From Raineya sp964654605 (GTDB lineage Bacteria > Bacteroidota > Bacteroidia > Cytophagales > Thermonemataceae), in contig CAZZLW010000046.1 in the NCBI GenBank assembly GCA_964654605.1, positions 1 to 64,000 on the forward strand: a stretch of DNA of 64,000 bases. The letters run 5' to 3'. The translations under genes were made by a program, and so were the position numbers. The notes beneath the pieces were generated by a model. It worked only from the letters and a program-made list of their open reading frames with translations, did not search any database and was not told where the DNA came from. Positions 43,880 to 52,430 of this stretch are shown piece after piece. The number at the start of each line of letters is the position of its first letter. Within the stretch, counting starts at the first letter, position 1.

Positions 43880-44128
43880 TTATTTCTTGGCTTCTTGAAA
43901 AGGATTTTTTTCACCAAAAATCTGCTTTTCCAATTTTTTTGTTTTTCTATCTAAATAAATCACATACCCCAAAAGTCCTATCATTACGATAGCAAGCACT
44001 GCTACTACAACGTAAAACTTGCTTTCGGTACGGAAAAACTCTTCAACGGCATTTTCTTGGCTTTGGGCAAAAAGATTGCCACCAATAAGCAAGAAAAAGA
44101 ATAGAATAGCCCAAAAACGTTGTTTCAT
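43880..44128 (-). CDS. ccmD: CcmD-like small membrane protein
   Basis: An 82-residue protein with a signal-like N-terminus (FWAILFFFLLIGGNLFAQ) and a second hydrophobic helix (FYVVVAVLAIVMIGLLGYVIYL) followed at once by the charged tail DRKTKKLEKQ. This layout, together with the ccmE gene 32 bp downstream, matches the CcmD family of Bacteroidota. CcmD helps release holo-CcmE from the CcmABC complex. Assignment rests mainly on size, topology and context. Confidence 0.8.
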   Translation of the reverse strand: MKQRFWAILFFFLLIGGNLFAQSQENAVEEFFRTESKFYVVVAVLAIVMIGLLGYVIYLDRKTKKLEKQIFGEKNPFQEAKK

Positions 44129-44190
44129 TATTTTTTTGATTAAATTTTTGCAAAGTTACAACAAAAGCCCCCAAAAATCAATGATTTTCA

Positions 44191-44379
44191 TCAAGGTTTT
44201 TCGTTTTGCTTCTTGAAGCCAAAAGGGCAATGCTTACAGCCACTTTGGCAACAATAGCCACGTTTGAGATGATATTTTTCTGTAAAAACCATAAATCCTT
44301 GCTCGTTGTAGTAGTAGTCATCTTTTTCAAGAGTAGGCAAATTGTTTGTTTTTTTCTTTCCGAAATATGAAAACTCCAT
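44191..44379 (-). CDS. DUF5522 family small cysteine-rich protein
   Basis: A 62-residue cytosolic protein. The motif YYYNEQGFMVFTEKYHLKRG is followed by the Cys cluster CCQSGCKHCPFGF, which matches the small DUF5522 family found in Bacteroidota. The Cys spacing suggests metal binding. Function is unknown. It may be the first gene of the run leading to ccmD and ccmE (62 bp upstream of ccmD). Confidence 0.8.
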   Translation of the reverse strand: MEFSYFGKKKTNNLPTLEKDDYYYNEQGFMVFTEKYHLKRGYCCQSGCKHCPFGFKKQNEKP

Positions 44380-44465
44380 AATTTTTAATATTTTTGCAAA
44401 TATACTTGCAAATACCCTTCAAACTTTTTTATTCAACGCAATGTAATACCAAAAAGTTTAATTTT

Positions 44466-45701
44466 ATGACAACTACCACTTTAATTTCAACGCAAGAGGC
44501 TATTGCATTAGAGGAACGTTATGGTGCCCACAATTATCATCCTATTCCTGTGGTACTTGCCAAAGGAGAGGGTATTTTTCTTTGGGACGTTGAGGGCAAG
44601 AAATATTTTGATTTTCTTTCTGCTTATAGTGCTGTCAATCAGGGGCATTGCCACCCTCGTATCATATCGGCTCTTATAGAGCAAGCCCAAACGCTTACAC
44701 TTACTTCAAGGGCATTTTACAATGATAAATTGGGCTTATGCGAAAAATATATGGCAGAATATTTTGGCTACGACAAAGTGCTAATGATGAACTCGGGAGC
44801 AGAAGCCAACGAAACCGCTTTGAAACTTGCCCGCAAATGGGGGTATCAGAAAAAAGGTATTCCCGAAAATCAGGCGATTATTGTGGCTGTACAACGAAAT
44901 TTCCACGGTAGAACCCTGGCAATTGTTTCAGCTTCTACGGATAAAACAGCTACTCGCGATTTTGGTCCTTTTATGCCCGGCTATCAGATTATTCCTTACA
45001 ACGATACAGAAGCATTAGAAAAAGCTCTTCAAAATCCGAATGTTTGTGGTTTTTGGGTTGAGCCTATTCAAGGTGAAGCGGGTGTTTTTGTTCCTGATGA
45101 AGGCTATCTTGCGAAATGTGCCGAGCTTTGTAAAAAATATAATGTATTGCTGATGATGGACGAGGTGCAAACAGGTATGGGGAGAACAGGTAAATTACTT
45201 GCCTCACATCACGAAAATGTACGTCCTGATATGCTTATTTTGGGTAAAGCTCTGTCAGGAGGCACCTATCCTATTTCTGCGGTGCTGGCTGATGATGAAG
45301 TGATGCTTTGCATAAAACCGGGCGAGCACGGCTCTACTTTTGGAGGCAATCCGCTGGCTTGTGCAATAGCAATGACTGCTTTACAGGTAATCAAAGACGA
45401 AAAACTCCCCGAAAATGCTGAAAAAGTGGGTATCCTTTTCCGCAGACGTATGCAAGAACTGATGCAACGCTATCCTGAAAAAATCAGTGCGGTACGTGGT
45501 AAAGGGCTTCTTAATGCAGTAGATATTAAAGAAAAAAATGGTAAAACCGCTTGGGATTTGTGCCTTGCAATGAAGGAAAAAGGCTTACTTGCTAAACCCA
45601 CACACGGCGATAAAATTCGTTTTGCCCCACCGCTCATCATCAATGAAAATCAGATGAATGAGGCTTGTGATATTATTGCAGAGGCAGTAGCAGAGTATTG
45701 A
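44466..45701 (+). CDS. rocD: Ornithine-oxo-acid transaminase
   Basis: PLP enzyme converting ornithine and 2-oxoglutarate to glutamate semialdehyde and glutamate; 411 residues from the ATG of MTTTTLISTQEAIALEE. Typical sequences are EERYGAHNYHPIPVVLAKGEG, FLSAYSAVNQGHCHPRI, SGAEANETALKLARKWGY, the PLP-contacting DEVQTGMGRTG and the Schiff-base Lys in LILGKALSGG, followed by GSTFGGNPLACA. YGAHNYHP and SAYSAVNQGHCHP distinguish it from acetylornithine aminotransferase. Monocistronic, 44 bp ahead of the restriction-modification locus. Confidence 0.95.
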   Translation: MTTTTLISTQEAIALEERYGAHNYHPIPVVLAKGEGIFLWDVEGKKYFDFLSAYSAVNQGHCHPRIISALIEQAQTLTLTSRAFYNDKLGLCEKYMAEYFGYDKVLMMNSGAEANETALKLARKWGYQKKGIPENQAIIVAVQRNFHGRTLAIVSASTDKTATRDFGPFMPGYQIIPYNDTEALEKALQNPNVCGFWVEPIQGEAGVFVPDEGYLAKCAELCKKYNVLLMMDEVQTGMGRTGKLLASHHENVRPDMLILGKALSGGTYPISAVLADDEVMLCIKPGEHGSTFGGNPLACAIAMTALQVIKDEKLPENAEKVGILFRRRMQELMQRYPEKISAVRGKGLLNAVDIKEKNGKTAWDLCLAMKEKGLLAKPTHGDKIRFAPPLIINENQMNEACDIIAEAVAEY

Positions 45702-45745
45702 TGAGAAATGAACTTTTCCAGAAATTTTAATTTTGAGTGCAAATT

Positions 45746-47368
45746 ATGCAAATAAATATTTTTGGTGAAGTTGAGCCATACGGACTGACTATTGAACAAG
45801 CGGCAAAAAAAGCCAATGTTTCGACTGCAACTATTCGGAACTGGATAAAAACGGGCTACTTAATTCAAAATAACAAAGGTTTGGTTTTACAAGAGTCTTT
45901 TGAAAAGTTTATGTCAGATGTTGCAGGTAAGGAAAAGCTGAAGGCACGGGCTAATAAACTACTCAAAGATGCTCATCTACATAAACATAAAGACAAACTC
46001 ACCTTTATTCAAACGAAGTTTGGAGAAGATATAGGCAAGGAATATGAAAATTCCTTAACAGAATCTTACAGAAATAAAGAAGGAATTTACTACACACCTT
46101 CTTGGATTGTAAGAGATATGCTGAAAGATATACCTATACAGCCTAACTTTACTTTTTTAGACCCTTGTTGTGGTTCGGGTAATTTTATCATAGAGGCAAT
46201 TAGAAAAGGAGTGCTACCTGAAAATGTCTATGGGTTTGATACAGACGAAAACGCTGTTTGGATTACCAAAAAACGCATTAAAGATGAATTTGGATTTGAG
46301 AGTAATAATATCAAGGTGGGTAATTTTTTAGAAGAAGCATATAAATTACAAAGAGGAAAAAGAAATTTTGACCTTATCTTTACTAATCCTCCTTGGGGAA
46401 AAAAAATTGAAAAGTCAGAAAAAAGAAAGTATGCTTCTGTGTATCAATGCGGCGATAGTTTGGATACAACCTCATTATTTTTAGGGGCAAGTTTATTATT
46501 GCTCAAACCCAATGGATATATGGGCTTTCTAACACAAGAAGCATTTTTTAATATAACTGCATTTGAATTTATCAGAAAAAAAGTTTTAGAGAAAAAGATA
46601 TTGAAATTCACAGATTATGGAAAGGCTTTTAAGGGCTTGCTTACGAAGGCTCAGGCGATTATATTAGAAAATAAATTGGTAAAATTCAATGATAAGGTTG
46701 AATGTTGTACAGAAAATGCTACTTTTCAAAGAAGCATTCAATCTTTTATCCAAATGCCAAGACAAATACTTAATTTCTGGACAACAGAAGAAGAAGCAAA
46801 GGTTATCAAGCATCTATATTCTATTCAACATTTTACGCTGAAAAATAGGGCAACTTGGGCGTTGGGAATTGTTACAGGAAATAATAAAAAGTTTTGTATC
46901 AATGAACCCCGAGAAGGATATGTTCCAATCTACAAAGGTTCTGATATTACGAAATCTGGTTTGAAAGAACCCACCTGCTTTATTTTGAACGATTTTTCTA
47001 AGTTCCAGCAAGTTGCACCTATTGAACTTTATCAGTCCAAAGAAAAAGTTATTTATAGATTCATCTGCTCTGATTTGTGTTTTTATTTTGATACGGGGCA
47101 ACATTACATTCTCAATAGTGCCAACTTGTTTATCCCTCAAAATATACCACTGAAAACACAACAACTCACCGAATTATTAAATAGTGAAGTTATGAATTGG
47201 CTTTTTAAGAAGCTTTTTGCAACGCACAAGGTGCTTAGAGGAGATTTAGAGCAACTTCCTATTCATTTTGAATACTTTGAAAAATATTCCGATTTTTCTG
47301 AAAACGCTTACTTGGATTATTTGCAACTTATTAAGACAGAAAATGGAACTTACAGAGTTAAAGAATAA
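45746..47368 (+). CDS. N6-adenine DNA methyltransferase of a type II restriction-modification system, with N-terminal HTH
   Basis: A 540-residue methyltransferase. I chose the ATG at 45746; an in-frame GTG three codons upstream is also possible. Residues about 12-36 (YGLTIEQAAKKANVSTATIR) form a MerR/excisionase-like helix-turn-helix. The SAM motif I FLDPCCGSGNF (137-147) comes before the catalytic NPPW (214-217) in FTNPPWGKK, which is the gamma-class amino-methyltransferase order. The C-terminal half is the target-recognition region; its specificity cannot be predicted. The chain lacks its own nuclease domain; the nuclease is the next gene, which overlaps it by 26 bp. Confidence 0.85.
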   Translation: MQINIFGEVEPYGLTIEQAAKKANVSTATIRNWIKTGYLIQNNKGLVLQESFEKFMSDVAGKEKLKARANKLLKDAHLHKHKDKLTFIQTKFGEDIGKEYENSLTESYRNKEGIYYTPSWIVRDMLKDIPIQPNFTFLDPCCGSGNFIIEAIRKGVLPENVYGFDTDENAVWITKKRIKDEFGFESNNIKVGNFLEEAYKLQRGKRNFDLIFTNPPWGKKIEKSEKRKYASVYQCGDSLDTTSLFLGASLLLLKPNGYMGFLTQEAFFNITAFEFIRKKVLEKKILKFTDYGKAFKGLLTKAQAIILENKLVKFNDKVECCTENATFQRSIQSFIQMPRQILNFWTTEEEAKVIKHLYSIQHFTLKNRATWALGIVTGNNKKFCINEPREGYVPIYKGSDITKSGLKEPTCFILNDFSKFQQVAPIELYQSKEKVIYRFICSDLCFYFDTGQHYILNSANLFIPQNIPLKTQQLTELLNSEVMNWLFKKLFATHKVLRGDLEQLPIHFEYFEKYSDFSENAYLDYLQLIKTENGTYRVKE

Positions 47369-48065
47369 AATTATTCAAAATTTTACTGGTTCACAAAAAG
47401 AGTTGGAGGAGGTACTGAAATTGCTTGAAAATGACAATTCTATTTTTCCTTTCAATGAATATGAATATTTGATTTGCAATCTGATTGAAAGAGGAGGACT
47501 TACCTACGAGCAGTATCTTGAAATAAGAACTGAATATATTGACGCAAACCCTAATCTATGGATTTTTGAAATATCTGCTCCCAGAGACTTTGGAGAGAAA
47601 TTTGCACAGACTTATATTCAGGGGATATGTCCTACGCTGAAAAAACCTAACAAAAAAATAGACCCCAATTATTCAGGCGACTATGACTTTTGTTTAGATG
47701 GAATAAGAATAGAGGTCAAGGCTTCAAGAGCCGTAGATAAAAATAGTGAAGAACCTCTTTATATGAAAGCTCTCGCAAGAAATACGCAAAAGAGTTTTTT
47801 AATGAATTTTCAGCAGCTAAAAATACAATGTTGTGATGTATTTATTTGGCTTGCAGTTTTTAGAGATAAAATTGTCATTTGGGTTATGAGCAGCAAAGAG
47901 GTTTTAGACAATCCTGCTTATTCCAAAGGTCAGCATAGAGGTAACATAGGTAATGAAGGACAGTTGCATATACATCAAGACAATATTCACTTTTTTGATA
48001 AATATGAGTTGAAAGAGGCTAATTTAGAGCTGGCAATAAGAAAAGCCGCACAAAGAAATAAATAG
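47343..48065 (+). CDS. Type II restriction endonuclease (PD-(D/E)XK)
   Basis: A 240-residue protein from the ATG of MELTELKNKIIQNF, which overlaps the end of the methyltransferase gene by 26 bp. The nuclease core is visible as Asp115 in SGDYDFCLDG and Glu124-x-Lys126 in IRIEVKAS, on successive strands. WIFEISAPRDFGEKFAQTYI and DVFIWLAVFRDKIVIWVMSS supply other core elements. I do not recognise the specificity family. Gene order and overlap make it the partner nuclease of the upstream methyltransferase. Confidence 0.78.
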   Translation: MELTELKNKIIQNFTGSQKELEEVLKLLENDNSIFPFNEYEYLICNLIERGGLTYEQYLEIRTEYIDANPNLWIFEISAPRDFGEKFAQTYIQGICPTLKKPNKKIDPNYSGDYDFCLDGIRIEVKASRAVDKNSEEPLYMKALARNTQKSFLMNFQQLKIQCCDVFIWLAVFRDKIVIWVMSSKEVLDNPAYSKGQHRGNIGNEGQLHIHQDNIHFFDKYELKEANLELAIRKAAQRNK

Positions 48066-48083
48066 TGCTTTATCAATCCTGTT

Positions 48084-49130
48084 ATGCCTAATAAAAATCA
48101 ACTTCTTCGCTATTTGATTATTGACGAGCTTTTGCGTAACCGACAGCATAAATTTCCTACCAAAGAGCGTATTATTGAAACTATTCAAGAGCGAACTGAT
48201 ACCGACTACTCGGTTTCTGCTTTTGAAAAAGATCTTAAAATTATGCGTGAGCAGTTTGGTGCCCCCATTGAATTTCATAATTTGGAAAGAGGTTATTTTT
48301 ATGGCTATAAACAGAAGAATAAAAGAGGAGAAATACATTACGAAATAGATAGAGAGTATCGGTTTATGTCTATTAGTCTTTCACAAAAAGACCTTGTAGC
48401 CCTCAATTTTGCCGAATCCATTTTACAAAGTTTCAAAAATAGTCAGATTTTTGAAGATTTTTCTGATGCTATCAACAAAGTATTAGATGCCGTAGAAGTA
48501 GGCAAGCAACTCAAAGATTCGTCCCGCAAAATGCACGATTTTATTCAACCCGAAAATGCTACTTATCCCGAAGGAAGAAAATGGCTGGGGGATATTTTAT
48601 GGGCTATTAAGAATTACAAACAAATTGAGTTTGCCTATAAAAAATTTATGCAAAAAAAAGCGGAGTCAAGAGTTTTGCACCCTTATTTGCTTAAAGAGTT
48701 TAAGGGAAGGTGGTATGTAATTGGCTATAACCCTGATAAAGAACGAATAGCTACTTTTGCCTTAGATAGAATACAAATGCTGAAAATTAGCGATTTTAGC
48801 GTCCTTTATCCCGAAAAGTTAGGTTTTGAGGCAGAGGATTTTTATCAAAATTGTTACGGAATTACGCGTTTGCAAAATGAGAAAGTAGAGGAAATTATTT
48901 TATCTTTCTCACCTTTTGTGGGGCATTATCTTAAAAGCAAACCTTTGCATCATACACAAAAAGTTTTGGTAGATAATGATAGTGAGTTTCGGATTAGCCT
49001 GCACCTTATCATCAATCCTGATTTAGTGAGCGAACTTTTGAGCTATGGAAAAAACTTGAAAGTGCTTGCCCCTGAACGATTGAGGCAAATTATCAAAGAA
49101 GAACTGCAAGAAACTTTGAAAAAGTATTAA
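48084..49130 (+). CDS. WYL-domain transcriptional regulator
   Basis: A 348-residue protein with an N-terminal winged-helix segment (RYLIIDELLRNRQHKF, DYSVSAFEKDLKIMREQFGA) and a central WYL domain (WLGDILWAIKNYKQIEFAYK, then HPYLLKEFKGRWYVIGYNP, FALDRIQMLKI). A C-terminal WCX region ends in LSYGKNLKVLAPERLRQIIK. WYL regulators bind nucleic-acid ligands and often control phage-defence loci. It lies 18 bp after the restriction endonuclease gene on the same strand, so it probably belongs to the same transcript and may control it. Confidence 0.88.
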   Translation: MPNKNQLLRYLIIDELLRNRQHKFPTKERIIETIQERTDTDYSVSAFEKDLKIMREQFGAPIEFHNLERGYFYGYKQKNKRGEIHYEIDREYRFMSISLSQKDLVALNFAESILQSFKNSQIFEDFSDAINKVLDAVEVGKQLKDSSRKMHDFIQPENATYPEGRKWLGDILWAIKNYKQIEFAYKKFMQKKAESRVLHPYLLKEFKGRWYVIGYNPDKERIATFALDRIQMLKISDFSVLYPEKLGFEAEDFYQNCYGITRLQNEKVEEIILSFSPFVGHYLKSKPLHHTQKVLVDNDSEFRISLHLIINPDLVSELLSYGKNLKVLAPERLRQIIKEELQETLKKY

Positions 49131-49151
49131 AAAAACTTTTGTAAATGAAAA

Positions 49152-49190
49152 CTAAAAAACTTTCACCCTAAAAGAGTGAAAGTTTTTTAG
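49152..49190. terminator. Terminator after the WYL gene
   Basis: CTAAAAAACTTTCAC / GTGAAAGTTTTTTAG with a 9-base loop: a strong 15-bp stem rich in A/T at its ends, suitable for both strands. Confidence 0.85.
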
Positions 49191-49195
49191 CTGAG

Positions 49196-49228
49196 AGTGG
49201 CAACATAGCTGTAAGCTATATTGCCACT
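49196..49228. terminator. Second hairpin before the M1 peptidase gene end
   Basis: AGTGGCAA / TTGCCACT outer stem with TAGCT / AGCTA inner stem and a 3-base loop. It sits 6 bp beyond the 3' end of the convergent M1 peptidase gene and could act as its terminator. Confidence 0.6.
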
Positions 49229-49233
49229 AAACT

Positions 49234-51447
49234 CTACTTATCCGATTTCATTTTATCAAAATTATTGTTGGCATTATTGGTACGTGGGAAAGTATTGTTG
49301 TTAGTTTCTACGTCTGCGGTTTCCAACTTGGGGTCTAACTGAAACTGCACTACTTCTTTATCAGTAACAATGAGTTTATTGATTTCTTTGTGGTTCATAC
49401 GCCAAATTTCGGCAGGGAATTTTTCTATTTGTTTAGAACCATCTTTGAAAGTCATTTCAACAATCAGAGGCATAACAAGTTCGCCATTGTTTTTAATTTT
49501 CAAAACGTAGAAATTCTTTTCAGGACTTACAGAAGCCTTTTCCTTATCGGTAAGGCGTATGCCCATTTGGTCAATACGTCTGAACATTTCATCTGTCTTG
49601 AGTTCTTTGGCGGGGAAAATAGCATTAGAGGACGAAGTATTGCCTGAAAACTTTGTCTTGTAGAGCGTAACAGCTTCAATGCTTGGCTCATAGAAATCAA
49701 TGGTATAGAACCAGCCTCTCCAAAACCAATCTAAATCTACTCCCGAAGCATCTTCCATAGTACGGAAAAAGTCAGCAGGTTCGGGGTGTTTGAATTTCCA
49801 TTTTTGAGCATATTGCTTGAAGGCAAAATCAAAGAGTGTGGGACCCATTACGGTTTCTCTTAGGATATTGAGAGCAGTAGCAGGTTTGCCATAGGCATTG
49901 TTACCAAATTGTTTGATTTGCTCCGAGTTGGTCATTATAGGTACTTGGGTATCTGGGGCGGATTTCATATAGCTCACAATATTGGCGGCAGGACCGCGAC
50001 GAGAAGGATAGGGGTCTCTTTTGAGGTCTTTTGTCCAAGAAGCATCAGGTAATTCTTGCTCGGCACGGAACTGCAAAAATGAGTTTAACCCTTCATCCAT
50101 CCAAGACCACTGACGCTCATCAGAATTGACAATCATAGGGAAATAATTATGACCAACTTCGTGGATAATTACTGATACCATTGAATATTTAATGCGGTCA
50201 TTGGCTTGTTTTACTTTTTCTATCTCTTCTTTGGAAGCATTTGCAGGCAAAGGAATAGGTCTGCCACCATTAAAGCAAATCATAGGATATTCCATACCAA
50301 AAACAGGTCCGTGTACTGAAATAGCCACAGGGTAGGGGTAATCAAAGGTGTATTTGGAGTAAATGTTGAGCGTGTGAGCTACTACCCAAGTAGATTTTTC
50401 ACCCCATAGAGGGTTTCCTTCTTTGGGGTAATAAGACATTGCCCACACTCTTTTATTGCCATTAGGAACTTGGAATGCGTCCCAAATAAACTTTCTTGAG
50501 CTTGCCCAAGCAAAATCACGTACATTTTCAGCTTTGAATTTCCATAATTTACGTGCTGTTGAGCGACTTTTTTCATTTTTTATGGCTTCTTCAGGTGTAA
50601 CAATTAGCACAGGGGCTTGGGCGTTTTTAGCTTGCTCCCAGCGTTGTATTTGGGTAGGTGTAAGCACTTCTTTGGGGTTTTGCAATTCACCAGTAGCGGC
50701 AACTATATGGTCGGCAGGGACATCAATATTTACTTCATAATCGCCAAATACCAAAGCAAACTCGCCTCTGCCCAAAAACTGCTTGTGTTGCCAACCATAC
50801 ACATCACTATACACGCACATACGAGGAAACCATTGAGCAATTTCGTACAAATAATTATCATCTTCGGGGAAATATTCAAAACCACTTCTACCGCCCATTT
50901 TTTCGGCATCTATAACATAAAAATTCCAATCTATGTTGAAAGTAAATTTATCGCCTTTTTTGAGTGGGCGTGGCAAATCCACTCTCATCATTGTTGCATT
51001 GATAGTATAAACCAGAGGTTTATTGGTGGCATCTGTTACCGAAGTAATATTAAAGCCGTGAGGTGAATTGCTACTGGTTACCCAAGACATTAGCCCTCGA
51101 GGGTTGTTTTCCAAGTCATAAGCATCAGTTTTGTAGGTGTTGGATTCTTTGGCAAACATATTTTGGTCTAATTGTAACCAAAGGTAACGCAATTCATTAG
51201 GCGAATTGTTGTAGTAGGTAATGGTTTCAGAACCTTTAATCCATTGTTTGGTGTCGTCAAGACTGACATTGATTTTGTAATCGGCTTTTTGTTGCCAATA
51301 TTCGTGCCCAGGCGAGCCATCGGCGGTACGGAAGTTATTGGGTGTGGGCAGTAAGTATTCCAACTGCTCAAACTTTGAGCCTATTACTTGTGAAAAACTT
51401 GGCAAATAAGCAATTAGGGCAAGTAGTAAAAGCGATACAGATTTCAT
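49234..51447 (-). CDS. M1-family zinc aminopeptidase, secreted
   Basis: A 737-residue exported peptidase with signal peptide MKSVSLLLLALIAYLPSFSQ. The zinc site is HEVGHNYFP, followed by the second zinc ligand Glu in SWMDEGLNSFLQF; the M1 exopeptidase motif upstream is changed to FGMEYPMICF. The N-terminal beta-domain (YKINVSLDDTKQWIKGSETI) and C-terminal helical region are present. The C-terminal tail is rich in Asn and Lys and has no T9SS domain, so a periplasmic location is likely. Family members trim peptides for nutrition. Confidence 0.93.
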   Translation of the reverse strand: MKSVSLLLLALIAYLPSFSQVIGSKFEQLEYLLPTPNNFRTADGSPGHEYWQQKADYKINVSLDDTKQWIKGSETITYYNNSPNELRYLWLQLDQNMFAKESNTYKTDAYDLENNPRGLMSWVTSSNSPHGFNITSVTDATNKPLVYTINATMMRVDLPRPLKKGDKFTFNIDWNFYVIDAEKMGGRSGFEYFPEDDNYLYEIAQWFPRMCVYSDVYGWQHKQFLGRGEFALVFGDYEVNIDVPADHIVAATGELQNPKEVLTPTQIQRWEQAKNAQAPVLIVTPEEAIKNEKSRSTARKLWKFKAENVRDFAWASSRKFIWDAFQVPNGNKRVWAMSYYPKEGNPLWGEKSTWVVAHTLNIYSKYTFDYPYPVAISVHGPVFGMEYPMICFNGGRPIPLPANASKEEIEKVKQANDRIKYSMVSVIIHEVGHNYFPMIVNSDERQWSWMDEGLNSFLQFRAEQELPDASWTKDLKRDPYPSRRGPAANIVSYMKSAPDTQVPIMTNSEQIKQFGNNAYGKPATALNILRETVMGPTLFDFAFKQYAQKWKFKHPEPADFFRTMEDASGVDLDWFWRGWFYTIDFYEPSIEAVTLYKTKFSGNTSSSNAIFPAKELKTDEMFRRIDQMGIRLTDKEKASVSPEKNFYVLKIKNNGELVMPLIVEMTFKDGSKQIEKFPAEIWRMNHKEINKLIVTDKEVVQFQLDPKLETADVETNNNTFPRTNNANNNFDKMKSDK

Positions 51448-51469
51448 TGCATTGAGGTTTTAGAAAATA

Positions 51470-51500
51470 CAAATTTACTCAGAAACGCAAAATTAGCAAA
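51470..51500 (-). promoter_or_regulatory. Promoter of the M1 peptidase gene
   Basis: On the minus strand TTTG (51500-51497), a 19-bp spacer and TAAATTTG (51477-51470); the ATG is 22 bp further on. Confidence 0.6.
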
Positions 51501-51530
51501 ATTATGATAGAAATGTTTGGATAATTTCAC

Positions 51531-51559
51531 AAAAAAAGCCTCCTTTTAGGCGGAGGCTT
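51531..51559 (-). terminator. Terminator overlapping the stop of the LOTUS-like gene
   Basis: On the minus strand AAGCCTCC / GGAGGCTT encloses the TAA stop in its loop region and is followed by seven T residues. Coding end and terminator are merged. Confidence 0.8.
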
Positions 51560-51785
51560 GATATTGCTGTTTGAGGCGGGCATACACCACGGGTGGTGTG
51601 AGCGAATTATCAATGCGTGTTTCTACTAAATGCGGAAAACTACTGATAAACGTAGAGAGCTTGCCGTATTTGATACCTTTCTTACGTAAAACGGCTCCAA
51701 TTTCTGCAAGGTTTGCCCAGCCGAGTTCGTTGGTACATTGATGAATAGCCTCACGCAAGGCATTTTCCATTACTTGACGTTCCAT
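51546..51785 (-). CDS. Small stand-alone LOTUS/OST-HTH-like protein
   Basis: A 79-residue protein counted from MERQVMENALREAI; an ATG three codons upstream (MYIMERQ) is also possible. After an N-terminal helix, the sequence LGWANLAEIGAVLRKKGIKYG, then KLSTFISSFPHLVETR, follows the pattern of winged-helix LOTUS (OST-HTH) domains (helix, KKG turn, 'Y-KLS-FL' helix, then a beta wing, PPVVYARL). LOTUS domains bind RNA (G-quadruplex-type targets have been reported) and in bacteria are usually fused to NYN nucleases. Here the domain is alone. It has its own promoter, a leader hairpin and a terminator. The assignment is by pattern, not by alignment. Confidence 0.6.
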   Translation of the reverse strand: MERQVMENALREAIHQCTNELGWANLAEIGAVLRKKGIKYGKLSTFISSFPHLVETRIDNSLTPPVVYARLKQQYQASA

Positions 51786-51837
51786 AATATACAAGTTTTT
51801 TTCGTTGAATAGAATTAAACTTTTTAGAAAAACTTTA

Positions 51838-51856
51838 ATTCGGCGAAAAACCGAAT
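51838..51856 (-). promoter_or_regulatory. Leader hairpin of the LOTUS-like gene
   Basis: ATTCGG / CCGAAT with a 7-base loop in the predicted 5' untranslated region, between the promoter and the start codon. Possible regulatory or stabilising element. Confidence 0.4.
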
Positions 51857-51869
51857 ATTATGTGTTACG

Positions 51870-51901
51870 CAAATTTACGAAAAATGTTATCTTTATGCAA
51901 A
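51870..51901 (-). promoter_or_regulatory. Promoter of the LOTUS-like gene
   Basis: On the minus strand TTTG (51901-51898), 20-bp spacer, TAAATTTG (51877-51870). The predicted leader is about 75 nt. Confidence 0.6.
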
Positions 51902-51908
51902 ATTTATT

Positions 51909-52382
51909 TTATTTTTTTGCAAACTGTTTTTCATTAAACTCCTCATAGATTTTATCGGGCAGGGGATTATTGATTTGAGGCTGTGTAGGGCGAGGCTTCT
52001 CCCAATCCAAATATCCTTTCACCCAAACGTATGCCAGTCCGAGTGCTAAAATTAGGATAAAAACAAACATTTCGCCCAAAGCCAGCCAAGTCCAAGAGCC
52101 TTGGGTAGCTTCAAAATATTCCTTTTTACCAAAAACTGCACTCCAAGGGAAAAGAAACACAATTTCTACATCAAAAATGAGAAAAATAAGAGCTACTACA
52201 TAGTAGCGAATAGGGAAGTTGAGCCAAGCCGAGCCGATAGTCGCTTCGCCACACTCATAAGTGCTTAATTTTTCAGGATTAGGTTTTTTGGGGCGTAGCA
52301 GAGTAGCAATTCCCAAGCTAATGAGCAAAAACAAAATTGCACCCACTATAAAAACAAGGATTTTGCCAAATTCTGAAAGCAT
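51909..52382 (-). CDS. nuoA: NADH-quinone oxidoreductase subunit A
   Basis: Membrane subunit of respiratory complex I; 157 residues from the ATG of MLSEFGKILVFIVG (an ATG two codons upstream is equivalent). Three transmembrane helices are visible. The conserved loop STYECGEATIGSAW and FPIRYYVVALIFLIFDVEIV with FLFPW are unmistakable. The C-terminal tail of about 40 residues is longer than in E. coli and polar. The usual nuoB-N genes are not adjacent: the neighbours are an unrelated membrane protein and a small LOTUS-like gene, so nuoA stands alone here. Confidence 0.94.
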   Translation of the reverse strand: MLSEFGKILVFIVGAILFLLISLGIATLLRPKKPNPEKLSTYECGEATIGSAWLNFPIRYYVVALIFLIFDVEIVFLFPWSAVFGKKEYFEATQGSWTWLALGEMFVFILILALGLAYVWVKGYLDWEKPRPTQPQINNPLPDKIYEEFNEKQFAKK

Positions 52383-52398
52383 TATCAAAGAATTTGTA

Positions 52399-52430
52399 CA
52401 AAACTAAAAAATATCTGCAAAATTTTCAAA
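52399..52430 (-). promoter_or_regulatory. Promoter of nuoA
   Basis: On the minus strand TTTG (52430-52427), 20-bp spacer, TAGTTTTG (52406-52399). It starts directly at the stop of the upstream membrane-protein gene, supporting separate transcription of nuoA. Confidence 0.55.
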
